From NCBI RefSeq assembly GCF_001757995.1, contig NZ_LXLV01000062.1:62001-126000 (forward strand): a stretch of DNA of 64,000 nucleotides, given 5' to 3'. The position numbers and the translations under genes are program-made. Positions 15,857-25,123 of this stretch are shown one piece after another. The notes under the pieces are model-generated. The model was not told the origin of the DNA, did no database searches, and saw only the letters and a list, made by a program, of their open reading frames with translations. Every line of letters starts with the position of its first letter. Position 1 is the first letter of the stretch. This DNA is from Bacillus mycoides. GTDB taxonomy: Bacteria > Bacillota > Bacilli > Bacillales > Bacillaceae_G.

Positions 15857-18577
15857 TTGAAAATAAATAAAAATTTACAACTATGTATATTAATTACAAC
15901 ACTAATATGCTATTCAATCTATTTTATGTTTTTCTTTCTGTTCCCTACTCATTTTTCAAATTTCAATGTACGCTTCGCTTCACTCATCGTTGAAGCCATT
16001 ACATTTGTATCACTAATATACTCTATATATTCTAAAAAAGTTAGTTCAAATCCTTTTTGGATATGTATTACAATAGCAATTGGTAGTTTTTTATTAGGAA
16101 AAATAGTATATACGTATCAAGATAACTTTTTCGAATTTCCAATACATCGTTTTACTGTTTCTGATGTATTTTACATGTTTTTTCTATTCTTCTGCCTTCT
16201 CGCTTTCTGCTATAAAATCTTAAAAGAGTGCAATAAATGGGAAAAAGCGTTCTTCATTTGTGATATATGCATAGTACTTACTTCCATATTCACATTAGAA
16301 TGGTATTTATTTAATCAGCCAAATTTAAATATATTTTCCCTTTCACTGGGAGATATTTTTCTTTCCTTTCTATATCCAATTGCAGACCTATTATTTCTTC
16401 TACTAGGTGTTAGTCTCTTTTTCCGTCCAACTGTTTTTAATTCCAAACGGAAAATTTATATTTTTATTTTTGTATTAATAAGCTCTGCAACTTTTAACTA
16501 TATTTATTTTTACTTACATAACCATTTATCAACTGACACGATAACATCCTTACGTCTTTTATATAGAATACCTATATTACTTATCGCAATAGCTGGGGCT
16601 ATTTCCGAAGATTATAATAGTCATAAAAATCATTTCATTGTAAACCCTATACTAGGAAAAAAAGTATTAGTCGTATTTCCATATCTTGCCGTTGCAATAC
16701 TAATCGGGTTTACATTAAAAGAACAAACAGCATCTTCAACTCTCATTACAGGAAATTGTATTACTTTTGTTTTCGTACTCATTCGTCATTCTATTGTACG
16801 TATGCAAAACAATTCCCTAACAAAACGTCTACAAGCATTTTATGCTCAACTAGAAGAAAAAGTTACTTTACGGACTTCTGATTTAGTTCATAAATCAGAG
16901 GCTCTATCTCAGAAACAACAAAAATTCAAATCATTATATGAATATCATCCTGATCCTATTTTTACGATTGATTTAAATGGAATATTCTTAAATGTAAATA
17001 AAGCTGGGAGTATACTACTTGGAGCACCAACGAACGAGTTACTCGGTGAAACATGTTTTTCGATTATTTTAGATGAAGATAAACATAAACTAGCATCTGC
17101 ATTAGAAAAAGTTAAACAACAAGAATCAGCATCTTTACAACTTAGTTCTCAATATAAAGATGGCTTTACTTATTCCTTATACGTTACCATCGTTCCTATT
17201 ATGATAGACGGACAAATTTCAGGAAGCTATATTATGGTAAAGGATATTACCGCATAAAAAAAACAACAAGAAGAAATAAAATATTTAGCATTCCACGATA
17301 CTGTAACGAAAATTGGGAACCGTGCCTTTTTCCATAAGAAATTAAGAAAAGTTATAAAAAATGCTAAAACAGCACAAAGTGAGTTCGCATTATTATATTT
17401 AGATTTAGACCGTTTTAAAGTAATTAACGATACACTAGGACATTCGTCAGGTGATTACATATTAGAAGAAGTAGCAAAGCGATTCCAATCATGTCTTCCA
17501 TCACATACTCATGTGTCAAGAATCGGTGGCGATGAATTTACAATCCTAATTGAAAACTATATTGACCAAGATTCCTTATTACATTTATGTAACCAATTAT
17601 TTGAAAGCATGAAAAAACCGTTTGTCATACATGAGCATAAATTAACTTTATCACTTAGTATCGGGATTGCTATATATCCATCTGGTGGAATCGATACCGC
17701 TACACTCTTAAAAAACGCTAATGTTGCAATGTATGATGCTAAGGAAAAAGAGCTTAACTCTGTCTCTATTTATGACGATGTAATCGCTAAAAAAATTGAA
17801 AGACGATTAAAATTAGAGAAAGATTTACCAAACGCAATTCAAAATGAAGAATTATTCCTTTTATATCAACCTCAGGTTGATAGTGAATCTAATAAAATTA
17901 TCGGTGCTGAAGCTTTAATCAGATGGAACCATCCCGAATTAGGTGTTATTTCTCCATATGAATTTATTCCGATTGCCGAAGAAACACTACAAATTATTCC
18001 AATAGGAAAATGGACATTACAGCAAGCCTGTCAGCAAATGAAACGTTGGCACGCACTCGGATATTCACATTTAAAAATAGGAGTAAATCTATCTGCTAAA
18101 GAATTTGAACAAGAAGATTTTGTAAAGTCTATTTCTTCTACATTAGCAAATACAGGCTTACCTGCAAGTTCTCTCGATCTAGAATTAACAGAACGAATTG
18201 CAATGATGGATGAGAGAGAAACATTGATAAAACTGCGTACACTAAAAAATTTAGGGGTTCACATTTCAATCGACGACTTTGGTACAGGCTATTCTTCGCT
18301 AGCCTACTTACCTTTATATCCCATCGATACGTTAAAAATCCCGAGAGAATTTATTACAATGTCTGAAACGTGTGAAGATGGAATGGAAATCATTAAAACG
18401 ATCATCACATTAGCACATACATTAGGAATGTCGGTTATCGCTGAAGGTGTAGAAACGAAAGAACATGTGAATTTCCTTCAAAAAAATAAATGTCAGTTTA
18501 TTCAAGGTTATTATTACAGTAAACCTATTCATACTAATGCATTTACTGAGCTATTAGAAATCGGTATTCACCCATAG
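15857..18577 (+). pseudogene. Membrane PAS-GGDEF-EAL cyclic-di-GMP enzyme interrupted by one in-frame stop
   Basis: A single reading frame of about 907 codons is cut by TAA at 17255-17257. Before the stop there are some ten membrane spans (to about residue 310), a short coiled coil (LEEKVTLRTSDLVHKSEAL) and a PAS domain (LYEYHPDPIFTIDLNG ... GSYIMVKDITA). After it, still in frame, come a complete GGDEF domain (YLAFHDTVTKIGNR, DLDRFKVINDTLGHSSGD, RIGGDEF) and a complete EAL domain (GAEALIRWNHP, ELTERIAM, IDDFGTGYSSL, AEGVET). The stop falls precisely between sensor and catalytic halves. No good start codon lies just after it, the first being a GTG at 17513 inside GGDEF. The RxxD inhibitory site before GGDEF is missing. 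The TTG start follows AAGGTGAT. Confidence 0.85.
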
Positions 18578-18624
18578 TACATAGCTAATCGGTATAAGTA
18601 ATAATGAATTTGAACAACTATAGT

Positions 18625-18656
18625 AAAAAGGAAAGAAGATACCTTCTTTCCTTTTG
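18625..18656. terminator. Bidirectional terminator between convergent genes
   Basis: AAAAGGAAAGAAG pairs with CTTCTTTCCTTTT around ATAC; serves the c-di-GMP gene and the glycan operon. Confidence 0.82.
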
Positions 18657-18676
18657 TTTTTCTATTTAAATTTCTA

Positions 18677-19741
18677 TTACTTCACCACTTCATTTATTAT
18701 ATCTATTAATTGATGAATTCCCTCATCATTTGTTTTCTTATATCCATTCATGTTTTGAATATATCTCTCCTTATTTGTATACAACTTATTTACTGCATGT
18801 ATAAATGCATTCGTACTTACTCTGTCTTGGAGTATAACTTCCGCATATCCTTGCCGAGAAAAATATTCAGCATTTAAAACTTGATCTCCCCTACTGGAAC
18901 TGTTGGTTAATGGGATAAGTAACATCGGTTTCTTCAAAAATAACAATTCAGAAATAGCAGTAGAACCCGCTCTGGAAACTACAACACTTGCCATATTTAG
19001 TATATGCGGCAACTCTTCCCCTATATATTCAAATTGCATATAGCCTTCCATGCCAATAGATAAATCCACCTTCCCTTTACCGCACATATGAACAATGTTA
19101 AAATTTAACAATAATGTCCCCAAACTTTTCCTTACCATATCATTTATCCACTTAGCACCTTGACTCCCACCCATTATTAACAATACCGGTTTATCTTGCT
19201 GAAATTTACAATAGCTTCTTCCTCGTAATACGTTACCTCTCTCAATTTCTTCCCTTACAATTGGCCCTACATAAATCTTCTTCTCAGTACTTACATTACC
19301 CCCTGTTTGAGGAAATGTTGTGCATAGTTTTTTAGAAAAAGGTAATGCTATTTTATTTGCCAACCCTAACGTACTATCTGGTTCACGTATTATTATAGGT
19401 ACACGATTTAACCATGCCCCTATAACTACAGGAACTGAAACAAATCCTCCTGCAGAAAAGATAATGTCAGGCTTCATTTTCTTAATTAATTTATAACTTT
19501 GTAAACAACCGTGTATAATTTTAAAAGGATCTTCAAAGTTCTCCCAATCCCAATATCTCCTAAGCTTCCCCGTTGAAATACTATTGTATTTAACATTTTG
19601 AACTAATAATTTTTCAATTCCATTTTGAGATCCAATATACTCAACCCCCCATCCTTTTTCCATAAATTTAGGAATCAATACCATATTAATCATTACGTGT
19701 CCGGCTGTACCGCCCCCAGTAAAGAGAATCTTTTTATTCAT
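18677..19741 (-). CDS. MurG-like UDP-GlcNAc glycosyltransferase (paralogue outside the division cluster)
   Basis: 354 residues, GT28 fold. The N-terminal glycine loop reads GGGTAGHV and FSAGGFVSVPVVIGAW lies in the acceptor domain. The C-terminal donor-binding domain has LLIMGGSQGAKWIND, SRAGSTAISELLFLKKPMLL and the QVLNAEYF loop typical for UDP-GlcNAc recognition. True MurG adds GlcNAc to lipid I. This copy is the last gene of an operon with two sugar-nucleotide dehydratase/epimerase genes, so it may instead act on another undecaprenyl-linked glycan, for example in the spore or cell surface. That role is inferred from context. Confidence 0.82.
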   Translation of the reverse strand: MNKKILFTGGGTAGHVMINMVLIPKFMEKGWGVEYIGSQNGIEKLLVQNVKYNSISTGKLRRYWDWENFEDPFKIIHGCLQSYKLIKKMKPDIIFSAGGFVSVPVVIGAWLNRVPIIIREPDSTLGLANKIALPFSKKLCTTFPQTGGNVSTEKKIYVGPIVREEIERGNVLRGRSYCKFQQDKPVLLIMGGSQGAKWINDMVRKSLGTLLLNFNIVHMCGKGKVDLSIGMEGYMQFEYIGEELPHILNMASVVVSRAGSTAISELLFLKKPMLLIPLTNSSSRGDQVLNAEYFSRQGYAEVILQDRVSTNAFIHAVNKLYTNKERYIQNMNGYKKTNDEGIHQLIDIINEVVK

Positions 19742-19789
19742 AACTTATATCCACCTTTATCATTAAAAATCTTGCTTTATACCAATCTA

Positions 19790-20110
19790 TTAAATGTAAG
19801 TAAACTTACTATTATTTATATAAACATTTAACTCAAATCCTATATCGTGCAAAAAATCTTTGATGAGTTCATAAAAATCATTTCCATACTCACTACACTC
19901 ATACTGAGCAAAAACTTGAATCACATGCCTAGTTCTTGTCTCTAGTGCTGGCTTTATTCGATCAACCTTTTTTTCTTCCACATACGCTCGATATTGATTT
20001 ATTGCCTCATAGAGGTGCAACACATGCGCTTCTTCATCTTTCCAATCCAGCGTATCAACAATCGCAAGAAATAGCGTATTTTGATGATCTATTGCTTCAT
20101 AACCATTCAT
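19790..20110 (-). CDS. Hypothetical protein inside the glycan operon
   Basis: 106 residues from MNGYEAIDHQN, a start favoured by GGGTG nearby; an ATG ten codons earlier overlaps the upstream gene's TGA but has no ribosome-binding site. Soluble, mostly helical by residue pattern (LFLAIVDTLDWKDEEAHVLHLYEAINQYRAYVEEKK). It contains recurrent acidic and aromatic residues and no signal peptide. No family was recognised. Its tight placement between the epimerase and the glycosyltransferase suggests an accessory role in the same pathway. Confidence 0.7.
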   Translation of the reverse strand: MNGYEAIDHQNTLFLAIVDTLDWKDEEAHVLHLYEAINQYRAYVEEKKVDRIKPALETRTRHVIQVFAQYECSEYGNDFYELIKDFLHDIGFELNVYINNSKFTYI

Positions 20111-20136
20111 ATACTTCTTACACCCTTTTTTATTAT

Positions 20137-21048
20137 TCATTGAATGCAGATGTCACTGCACTTCGCATACTCAAGTACATCTTTTAATGATTGATGAAAT
20201 TGGATTTTTGGGACCCAACCTAACTTTTTTATATCCTCTAACACTAAACTTTTATTTGAGTCACTCTCAAAATTCTCTGTTTCTTTTATAGTAAAGTTCA
20301 GCTGTGTTAATCCTTTATATTGTTCTAATACATCTAATAAAGATCGTTTTACTCCTGATCCAATATTATATTCTTTTCCATTTATACCATCACGCAATAA
20401 CACATGATACGCTTTAACTGCATCACGTACATCTAGAAAGTCCCTACTATCTTTCAAACTGTTTACTTCAATAATTGGTTCACTTTTACCCGACTCTATA
20501 TCTATCATTTTTTTTGCAAGAATAGAACAAATACCATTCGATACTCCTGGACCAATTAAGTTCGAGGGCTTTGCAATGATAATATTTGAATCCATTAATC
20601 CACCCCAAGCCTCTGCGACGATTACTTGCATAGTTTTACTTAAACTATATGGATTTGAAACTTTTATGTTGTTCATACTATCTGCTTGCAATGCAGATCC
20701 TATAACTAACGTTCTACAATGTGGTGCTTCTTGCTTAATTGCTTCTAATAAATATAACGTTCCTATTACATTAATCTCCATGTATTCAAGAGCAGCTGTC
20801 CAAGACTCTATGACCGAATTCCTTCCTGCTAAATGCAATACATAGTCTGGCTTTATTTGTTTAATTACCTTCATTACTTCGCTCTTATTAGTTAAATTAC
20901 AAGTAATGCCATTCCTGAATTTTTCTCTATGTGAACGGTTTTGAAACATAGGAATTACATGAAAACCCTGCTTTAAAAAATATTGGCAAGCATGGCGCCC
21001 TGTGAAGCCATTTGCACCAGTTATTAAAAGGCTCGCATTTTTTTTCAT
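20137..21048 (-). CDS. NAD-dependent sugar-nucleotide epimerase/dehydratase, GDP-6-deoxymannose reductase-like
   Basis: 303 residues, extended short-chain dehydrogenase. The Rossmann motif GANGFTG is at residues 11-17, the catalytic region is SNPYSLSKTMQ (Tyr-x3-Lys), and SRDFLDVRDAVKAYHVLL with YNIGSG is typical of RMD/GalE-like enzymes. It would act on the 4-keto sugar made by the upstream dehydratase. Its ATG overlaps the upstream stop by 4 bases (coupled translation). Exact sugar product unknown. Confidence 0.82.
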   Translation of the reverse strand: MKKNASLLITGANGFTGRHACQYFLKQGFHVIPMFQNRSHREKFRNGITCNLTNKSEVMKVIKQIKPDYVLHLAGRNSVIESWTAALEYMEINVIGTLYLLEAIKQEAPHCRTLVIGSALQADSMNNIKVSNPYSLSKTMQVIVAEAWGGLMDSNIIIAKPSNLIGPGVSNGICSILAKKMIDIESGKSEPIIEVNSLKDSRDFLDVRDAVKAYHVLLRDGINGKEYNIGSGVKRSLLDVLEQYKGLTQLNFTIKETENFESDSNKSLVLEDIKKLGWVPKIQFHQSLKDVLEYAKCSDICIQ

Positions 21049-22031
21049 CGTAAAAACCCTCCTTTTTCTAACATTTGTTTCACCTCATGTTTTGCAAGTA
21101 AGTCTTGTTGAGAACTAAAGCTCTTCACATCCACAAGTGGATAGCTAGCATAATATTCTTGAAGTCCTTCTATAGGAATAGTCGGTAGTACAACAAAATA
21201 ATTTTGATCAAAACTTATACTTGTTTTACTCTCTACCTCAGATAAAAGCATTTCACTTAATTTTTCACCTGGTCTTATCCCTACTTCTTTTATCTTCACG
21301 TTTTCTTTTTTCGAATCTTCAATTAACACTTTTGCTAAATCCGTTATTTTACATGCTGGCATTTTCATAACAAAGATTTCCCCTCCTCTTCCGTCAGATG
21401 CTGCTTTAAATAACAATCCAACAGCATCTTCAATTGTTAAGAAAAATCTAGTCATATTTTCATCTGTAATCTCTACTTGTGAAGACTTCTTAATTTGCTT
21501 TTTAAAAAGTGGTACCACACTTCCACTCGTCCCTAAAACATTTCCACCACGAACACAAATAAATTTTGTTTTCTTCGTTTGCACATTCGCATGAACCATT
21601 AACTTTTCACCAATTGCTTTTGTGATCCCATACGTATTTGATGGATCGGCCGCTTTATCCGTTGAAACATATATAACTTTCTCAACTTGCATCTGGATAG
21701 ATGCTTCAATTACATTTTGCGTACCATGTATATTCGTTTTTATAGCTTCATAAGGATAATACTCACATACTGGAACGTGTTTTAAAGCTGCAAGATGGAA
21801 TACATAATGTACATCTTGGCAAGCATATACGAGTTGGTCTTTATCACGAATATCTCCAATAATAAATTTCAATCTATCTTCATTTATAAATTGCTGCTGC
21901 ATTTCAAATTGAACTGTTTCATTTCTTGAAAAAACTCTAATTTCTTTCGGTGATTTTTCTAATAGTTGTTTTATAAGTTCATGCCCCCACGAACCTGTAC
22001 CACCAGTAATTAAAATTATTTTATTAAGCAT
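21045..22031 (-). CDS. UDP-GlcNAc 4,6-dehydratase-like enzyme (PseB/CapD family)
   Basis: 328 residues from MLNKIILITGG, preceded by TAGGAGG; the open frame begins nine codons earlier without support. Extended SDR with TGGTGSWG at the cofactor site, FIIGDIRDKDQL, HLAALKHVPVCEYYP (the family signature around the active site), the YGITK catalytic pair and GGEIFVMKMPACKI. Relatives convert UDP-GlcNAc into a 4-keto-6-deoxy sugar, the first step to pseudaminic acid or other surface sugars. First gene of the four-gene operon, with a terminator-like hairpin in its leader at 22141-22187. Confidence 0.85.
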   Translation of the reverse strand: MLNKIILITGGTGSWGHELIKQLLEKSPKEIRVFSRNETVQFEMQQQFINEDRLKFIIGDIRDKDQLVYACQDVHYVFHLAALKHVPVCEYYPYEAIKTNIHGTQNVIEASIQMQVEKVIYVSTDKAADPSNTYGITKAIGEKLMVHANVQTKKTKFICVRGGNVLGTSGSVVPLFKKQIKKSSQVEITDENMTRFFLTIEDAVGLLFKAASDGRGGEIFVMKMPACKITDLAKVLIEDSKKENVKIKEVGIRPGEKLSEMLLSEVESKTSISFDQNYFVVLPTIPIEGLQEYYASYPLVDVKSFSSQQDLLAKHEVKQMLEKGGFLR

Positions 22032-22140
22032 TCCTTTTCCTCCTACCGGACATTTCATTAAAAATTGTATTTATTAACGCGATTGAATTACTTTCAATTG
22101 ATTCAAATCATAATCGTCGTTTGTTACATTTAATTGACAA

Positions 22141-22187
22141 AATAAAAAAAACAGAAACTATTAAACATAGTTTCTGTTTTTTATTTC
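22141..22187 (-). terminator. Terminator-like hairpin in the leader of the glycan operon
   Basis: AAAAACAGAAACTA pairs with TAGTTTCTGTTTTT around ATTAAACA-type loop, with T-runs on both strands. No gene ends here: the flanking genes point away from it (start at 22031 on minus, 22345 on plus). In the minus direction it would stop transcription before the dehydratase gene unless read through. Nothing else was recognised in 22032-22344 apart from the next ribosome-binding site. Confidence 0.7.
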
Positions 22188-22344
22188 ACTTCTTAACAGT
22201 AAGATTTTTTCATACTGTTTGCATGATAACTATATTACTTGTAGAAAAACACCGTTCATTTATTTCTTATACTCGTAATAAAATAAATAGAATGGTGCAT
22301 AGCCAATGCCATGTTTACATTCATGAAGAAAGGGAGGTAATGGA

Positions 22345-23535
22345 ATGTACCGAAGCAATTCAAATAACTCAAATAATATATATAACGATCCTTCCAAAGC
22401 ACTTCCTCTCTCCCTATTCGATGTAAAAAATGAGTTAAAACAAAAAAGCAAACTCATTCATTCTGGCACCATGTATACATTAACGAAAGAAGAGCAACTC
22501 ATCATCGACAAAATAAAAGTACAGACAAAACAACTAAATAAAAATAACGTCACAAGAACACGTGCATACTATCAATTTTACATTCAATATCCCGAAATAC
22601 ATTGGGCACTACTTGGACATATGGTATCACGTAACGGTGGTTGGAATATGACTGATTTAAAGGGAGACTTATATACGAGGATTTTATCAGAGAAGGATCA
22701 AATTACATTTTTTTCTTTTTTAGAAAGAGGAAATTGGCTCATTTTCCAAGATGTATATCCTCAATTCTTGCTTTATGAACAAAGTGTAAAAAAATCTAAA
22801 AAGCTATTTCACCTTCTTCCTCACCTAAATGTTTCTACATTTATGGAAACGATGTGGAACGATTTTTGGAAAACAGGTAACAAAAAAACATTAGCGATCG
22901 CAACTATTATTAATGAACAAAACTACTTAGAAAAAAGAGTTATTCAAAATGCACACTTTCAAAAGACTGTACTAAACAGTATCCGATTTAAACTCTTTGA
23001 TTTCTTTCAGTTTAATCATATCCTTTTCCCATTCTACGACGAAAATGATACAAAACAAAAAACTTTATTATTTGGTGATACAATGAAACATTTTACTTCC
23101 TTGCATGAACGAATCTTAATTGGAAAAAGGTTGTATTCATTATTATTTCGGGATACACATATTTTATCTCAAATAATAAGTTGGGCCGAGCATCATCCAC
23201 ACACAGGCTCAAGGAAAGATTACTGGGCTCATTTATTTTCAAGTGTAAATGAATCTTTTTCCCGTGAGTTTTATAAACGCCGAATAAAGAAATGCCAGTT
23301 GCGTAATGGTGCTTATCGTATATACAGCCCTGCACTCATCTATGCATGGCGCGATATGAAGCATGAAGAAGTTGAAGGTGAAGACTGGTTTACTGATTGG
23401 CAAATTGTAAATTACTTAGTTGATAAGGAGGAAAATATAAATGGACAAATTACAGAAGACTACTGTAAAACACTCGAAAAAATTGAACTGGCAATTCTCG
23501 CAAAGAAAAATGTCCTCCTTCGAGAAGAAGAATGA
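22345..23535 (+). CDS. DUF2515 family protein, YppC-like
   Basis: 396 residues, start behind AAGGGAGGT. The region from NNVTRTRAYYQFYIQYPEIHWALLGHMVSRNGGWNMTDLKGD through FLERGNWLIFQDVYPQF recalls Bacillus YppC (DUF2515), a family of unknown function. Soluble, with many aromatic residues and about fifteen Lys-rich helices. It has a longer N-terminal Asn/Ser-rich segment (MYRSNSNNSNN). Its 3' end overlaps the next membrane protein gene by 95 bases, suggesting co-expression. Confidence 0.75.
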   Translation: MYRSNSNNSNNIYNDPSKALPLSLFDVKNELKQKSKLIHSGTMYTLTKEEQLIIDKIKVQTKQLNKNNVTRTRAYYQFYIQYPEIHWALLGHMVSRNGGWNMTDLKGDLYTRILSEKDQITFFSFLERGNWLIFQDVYPQFLLYEQSVKKSKKLFHLLPHLNVSTFMETMWNDFWKTGNKKTLAIATIINEQNYLEKRVIQNAHFQKTVLNSIRFKLFDFFQFNHILFPFYDENDTKQKTLLFGDTMKHFTSLHERILIGKRLYSLLFRDTHILSQIISWAEHHPHTGSRKDYWAHLFSSVNESFSREFYKRRIKKCQLRNGAYRIYSPALIYAWRDMKHEEVEGEDWFTDWQIVNYLVDKEENINGQITEDYCKTLEKIELAILAKKNVLLREEE

Positions 23536-23911
23536 TTTTCTAGCATTAGCAGTTACAATCTTACTCTCTTCTATTATTGGAACTTGCTTAGATGCTTTCT
23601 TTGTCCATACTCAAATATATTCCTTTCCAGTTAGACCCTTCTCATCCACATTTTCAGTTAACATAGCTTTCACGTTACTCGTACTACCGATTTTAACAGC
23701 CTCTTTTATTCAAATTTCAAAGAAATTATCTACAGTTTCTAGAACTCTATTTATTATTTCAATAGGCGTTTGCGCTAGCATTTTTGAGCAAGTTGCTGAG
23801 AGGCTAGGTTTATTTGTACATAATGAGCATTGGCATCATACTTATTCTTTGTTTGGGTATATGATTTTTCTTGCTTTTATTTGGAAAGTATATCGTTGGC
23901 TACCAAAATAA
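23441..23911 (+). CDS. Small integral membrane protein, CBO0543-like
   Basis: 156 residues with a basic N-terminal tail of ~30 residues and four membrane spans (DFLALAVTILLSSIIGTCLD, IAFTLLVLPILTASFI, TLFIISIGVCASIFEQV, TYSLFGYMIFLAFIWKVY). The EQVAERLGLFVHNEHWHH segment between the last two spans resembles the CBO0543 family of Firmicute membrane proteins; this is a memory-based match. A strong AAGGAGG nine bases before the ATG supports translation even though the first third lies inside the upstream gene. Confidence 0.7.
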   Translation: MDKLQKTTVKHSKKLNWQFSQRKMSSFEKKNDFLALAVTILLSSIIGTCLDAFFVHTQIYSFPVRPFSSTFSVNIAFTLLVLPILTASFIQISKKLSTVSRTLFIISIGVCASIFEQVAERLGLFVHNEHWHHTYSLFGYMIFLAFIWKVYRWLPK

Positions 23912-23912
23912 A

Positions 23913-23937
23913 GAGACCGTTTGTATAACGGCCTCTC
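23913..23937. terminator. Terminator between convergent genes
   Basis: GAGACCGTT pairs with AACGGCCTC (one bulge) around TGTAT, between the CBO0543-like gene and yfmQ. Confidence 0.65.
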
Positions 23938-23940
23938 CCC

Positions 23941-24369
23941 TTAAGCATAATCTTCAATTCTTACTACTGAACGACTTTGAAGACTTTTTGATCGCAAACG
24001 ATATGCAACTACTTTCTTCTTATATTGCTTTATTACATCAACGTGTTCCTCGTAGCTATATAAAGAAAACTTAATCGTTTTCTTTCCTATCTTCGTCTCA
24101 ATAACTAATGGTGTTCCATTCCCTTGCGGGGGAAAATAATGTTTATCTAAAAATAAAGCTTCGTTGAATTCTTGAATAACTTGAAGTTTCATTTCTCCTT
24201 CTATACTTTCCCCACCAACTGTTACAATAGTATTTTCCTCATCCAATTTTTGATGTAACTCAAATCTACTAATAATTGATTCTACAACAGAAGTTGGCAT
24301 ACTAGAAACTAGTACTTTAAGAGCACCAAAAATAAATAATGTAACTATAAACCACGTTGTCACTTTCAT
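23941..24369 (-). CDS. yfmQ: YfmQ family protein
   Basis: 142 residues from MKVTTWFIVT (GGAG six bases upstream); an ATG three codons earlier is possible. One N-terminal membrane span (FIVTLFIFGALKVLVSSMP) then a cytoplasmic or extracytoplasmic beta-rich domain. The run VVESIISRFELHQKL and the ending EEHVDVIKQYKKKVVAYRLRS match the YfmQ family of Bacillus as remembered. Function unknown. Lies just beyond lrgB on the same strand. Confidence 0.8.
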   Translation of the reverse strand: MKVTTWFIVTLFIFGALKVLVSSMPTSVVESIISRFELHQKLDEENTIVTVGGESIEGEMKLQVIQEFNEALFLDKHYFPPQGNGTPLVIETKIGKKTIKFSLYSYEEHVDVIKQYKKKVVAYRLRSKSLQSRSVVRIEDYA

Positions 24370-24428
24370 CATCTCCATTACTTTCTAAAATGAGTAGTGT
24401 TATACTCCTTATTACGATTCATTAATTT

Positions 24429-25100
24429 TTAAAATAAAAATTTCATTCCATAAGGTACGAATATACTAATAAGTATCCCTGTTACAATCATCGTTACCGA
24501 ACCGATAGTTGCTTCTTTCTCTCCTTCTTTCACTAGACGACTCACACCGATGATATGTGATGCACAGCCCATCCCAACTCCTTTTCCAATCGTACTTGTT
24601 ATACGGAAAAGCTTAAGTACTGTCGGTCCTATAATAGCACCTGTTATTCCTGCAACAACTACAAAACTAGCGGTCATAGATGGGATACCACCAATTTGTT
24701 CGGCTAATGAAATTGCAATAGGCATCGTCGCTAATTGCGGTATAGTTGTTAAGATAAGTTCCTTATCTATATTCAATATTTCCCCAATCACTACATTCAA
24801 ACTTATTAAAGCCACTATACCGATTACTACTCCGACAAGTATCGATAAGAAGTTTTTCATAAGTATCTTTCGTTCCTTAAATAGCGGTATTGCTAAAGCT
24901 ACAATCGCAGGGCTCAAGAAGCTTGAGAGAATATCTCCCCCATTTTCCTTATAGTCTCGATGAGAGATCCCGAAAGTAAGGAATATGCAAATCATAATTG
25001 CCGTAACTGTTAACACCGGTAAAGCAAATGGAAACGTAAATTTTTTATATAGCTTTGTCGCCAATAAATAAATCACTACAGTAATAAAAATTAAGACCAT
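24429..25100 (-). CDS. lrgB: LrgB/CidB-family membrane protein
   Basis: 223 residues from the ATG at 25098-25100 (AAGGTG upstream); an alternative TTG lies seven codons earlier. Seven to eight hydrophobic segments with family blocks LSSFLSPAIVALAIPLF, TTIPQLATMPIAISLAEQIGG and GCASHIIGVSRLVKEGEKEATIGSV. Partners with the LrgA-like protein in a holin/antiholin-like pair that modulates murein hydrolase activity or pyruvate transport. It follows the lrgA-like gene by 23 bases. Confidence 0.88.
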   Translation of the reverse strand: MVLIFITVVIYLLATKLYKKFTFPFALPVLTVTAIMICIFLTFGISHRDYKENGGDILSSFLSPAIVALAIPLFKERKILMKNFLSILVGVVIGIVALISLNVVIGEILNIDKELILTTIPQLATMPIAISLAEQIGGIPSMTASFVVVAGITGAIIGPTVLKLFRITSTIGKGVGMGCASHIIGVSRLVKEGEKEATIGSVTMIVTGILISIFVPYGMKFLF

Positions 25101-25123
25101 TTGAATAACGCACCTTGTCAATT

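Noticed and set aside
17513-18577. Separate downstream GGDEF-EAL gene starting at GTG 17513
   Set aside because: That start lies inside the GGDEF domain, lacks a ribosome-binding site and would remove essential residues; the frame is continuous with the upstream part.
22260-22457. 65-codon minus-strand frame opposite the DUF2515 gene start
   Set aside because: Overlaps a well-supported plus-strand start with AAGGGAGGT; it has no ribosome-binding site or recognisable sequence.
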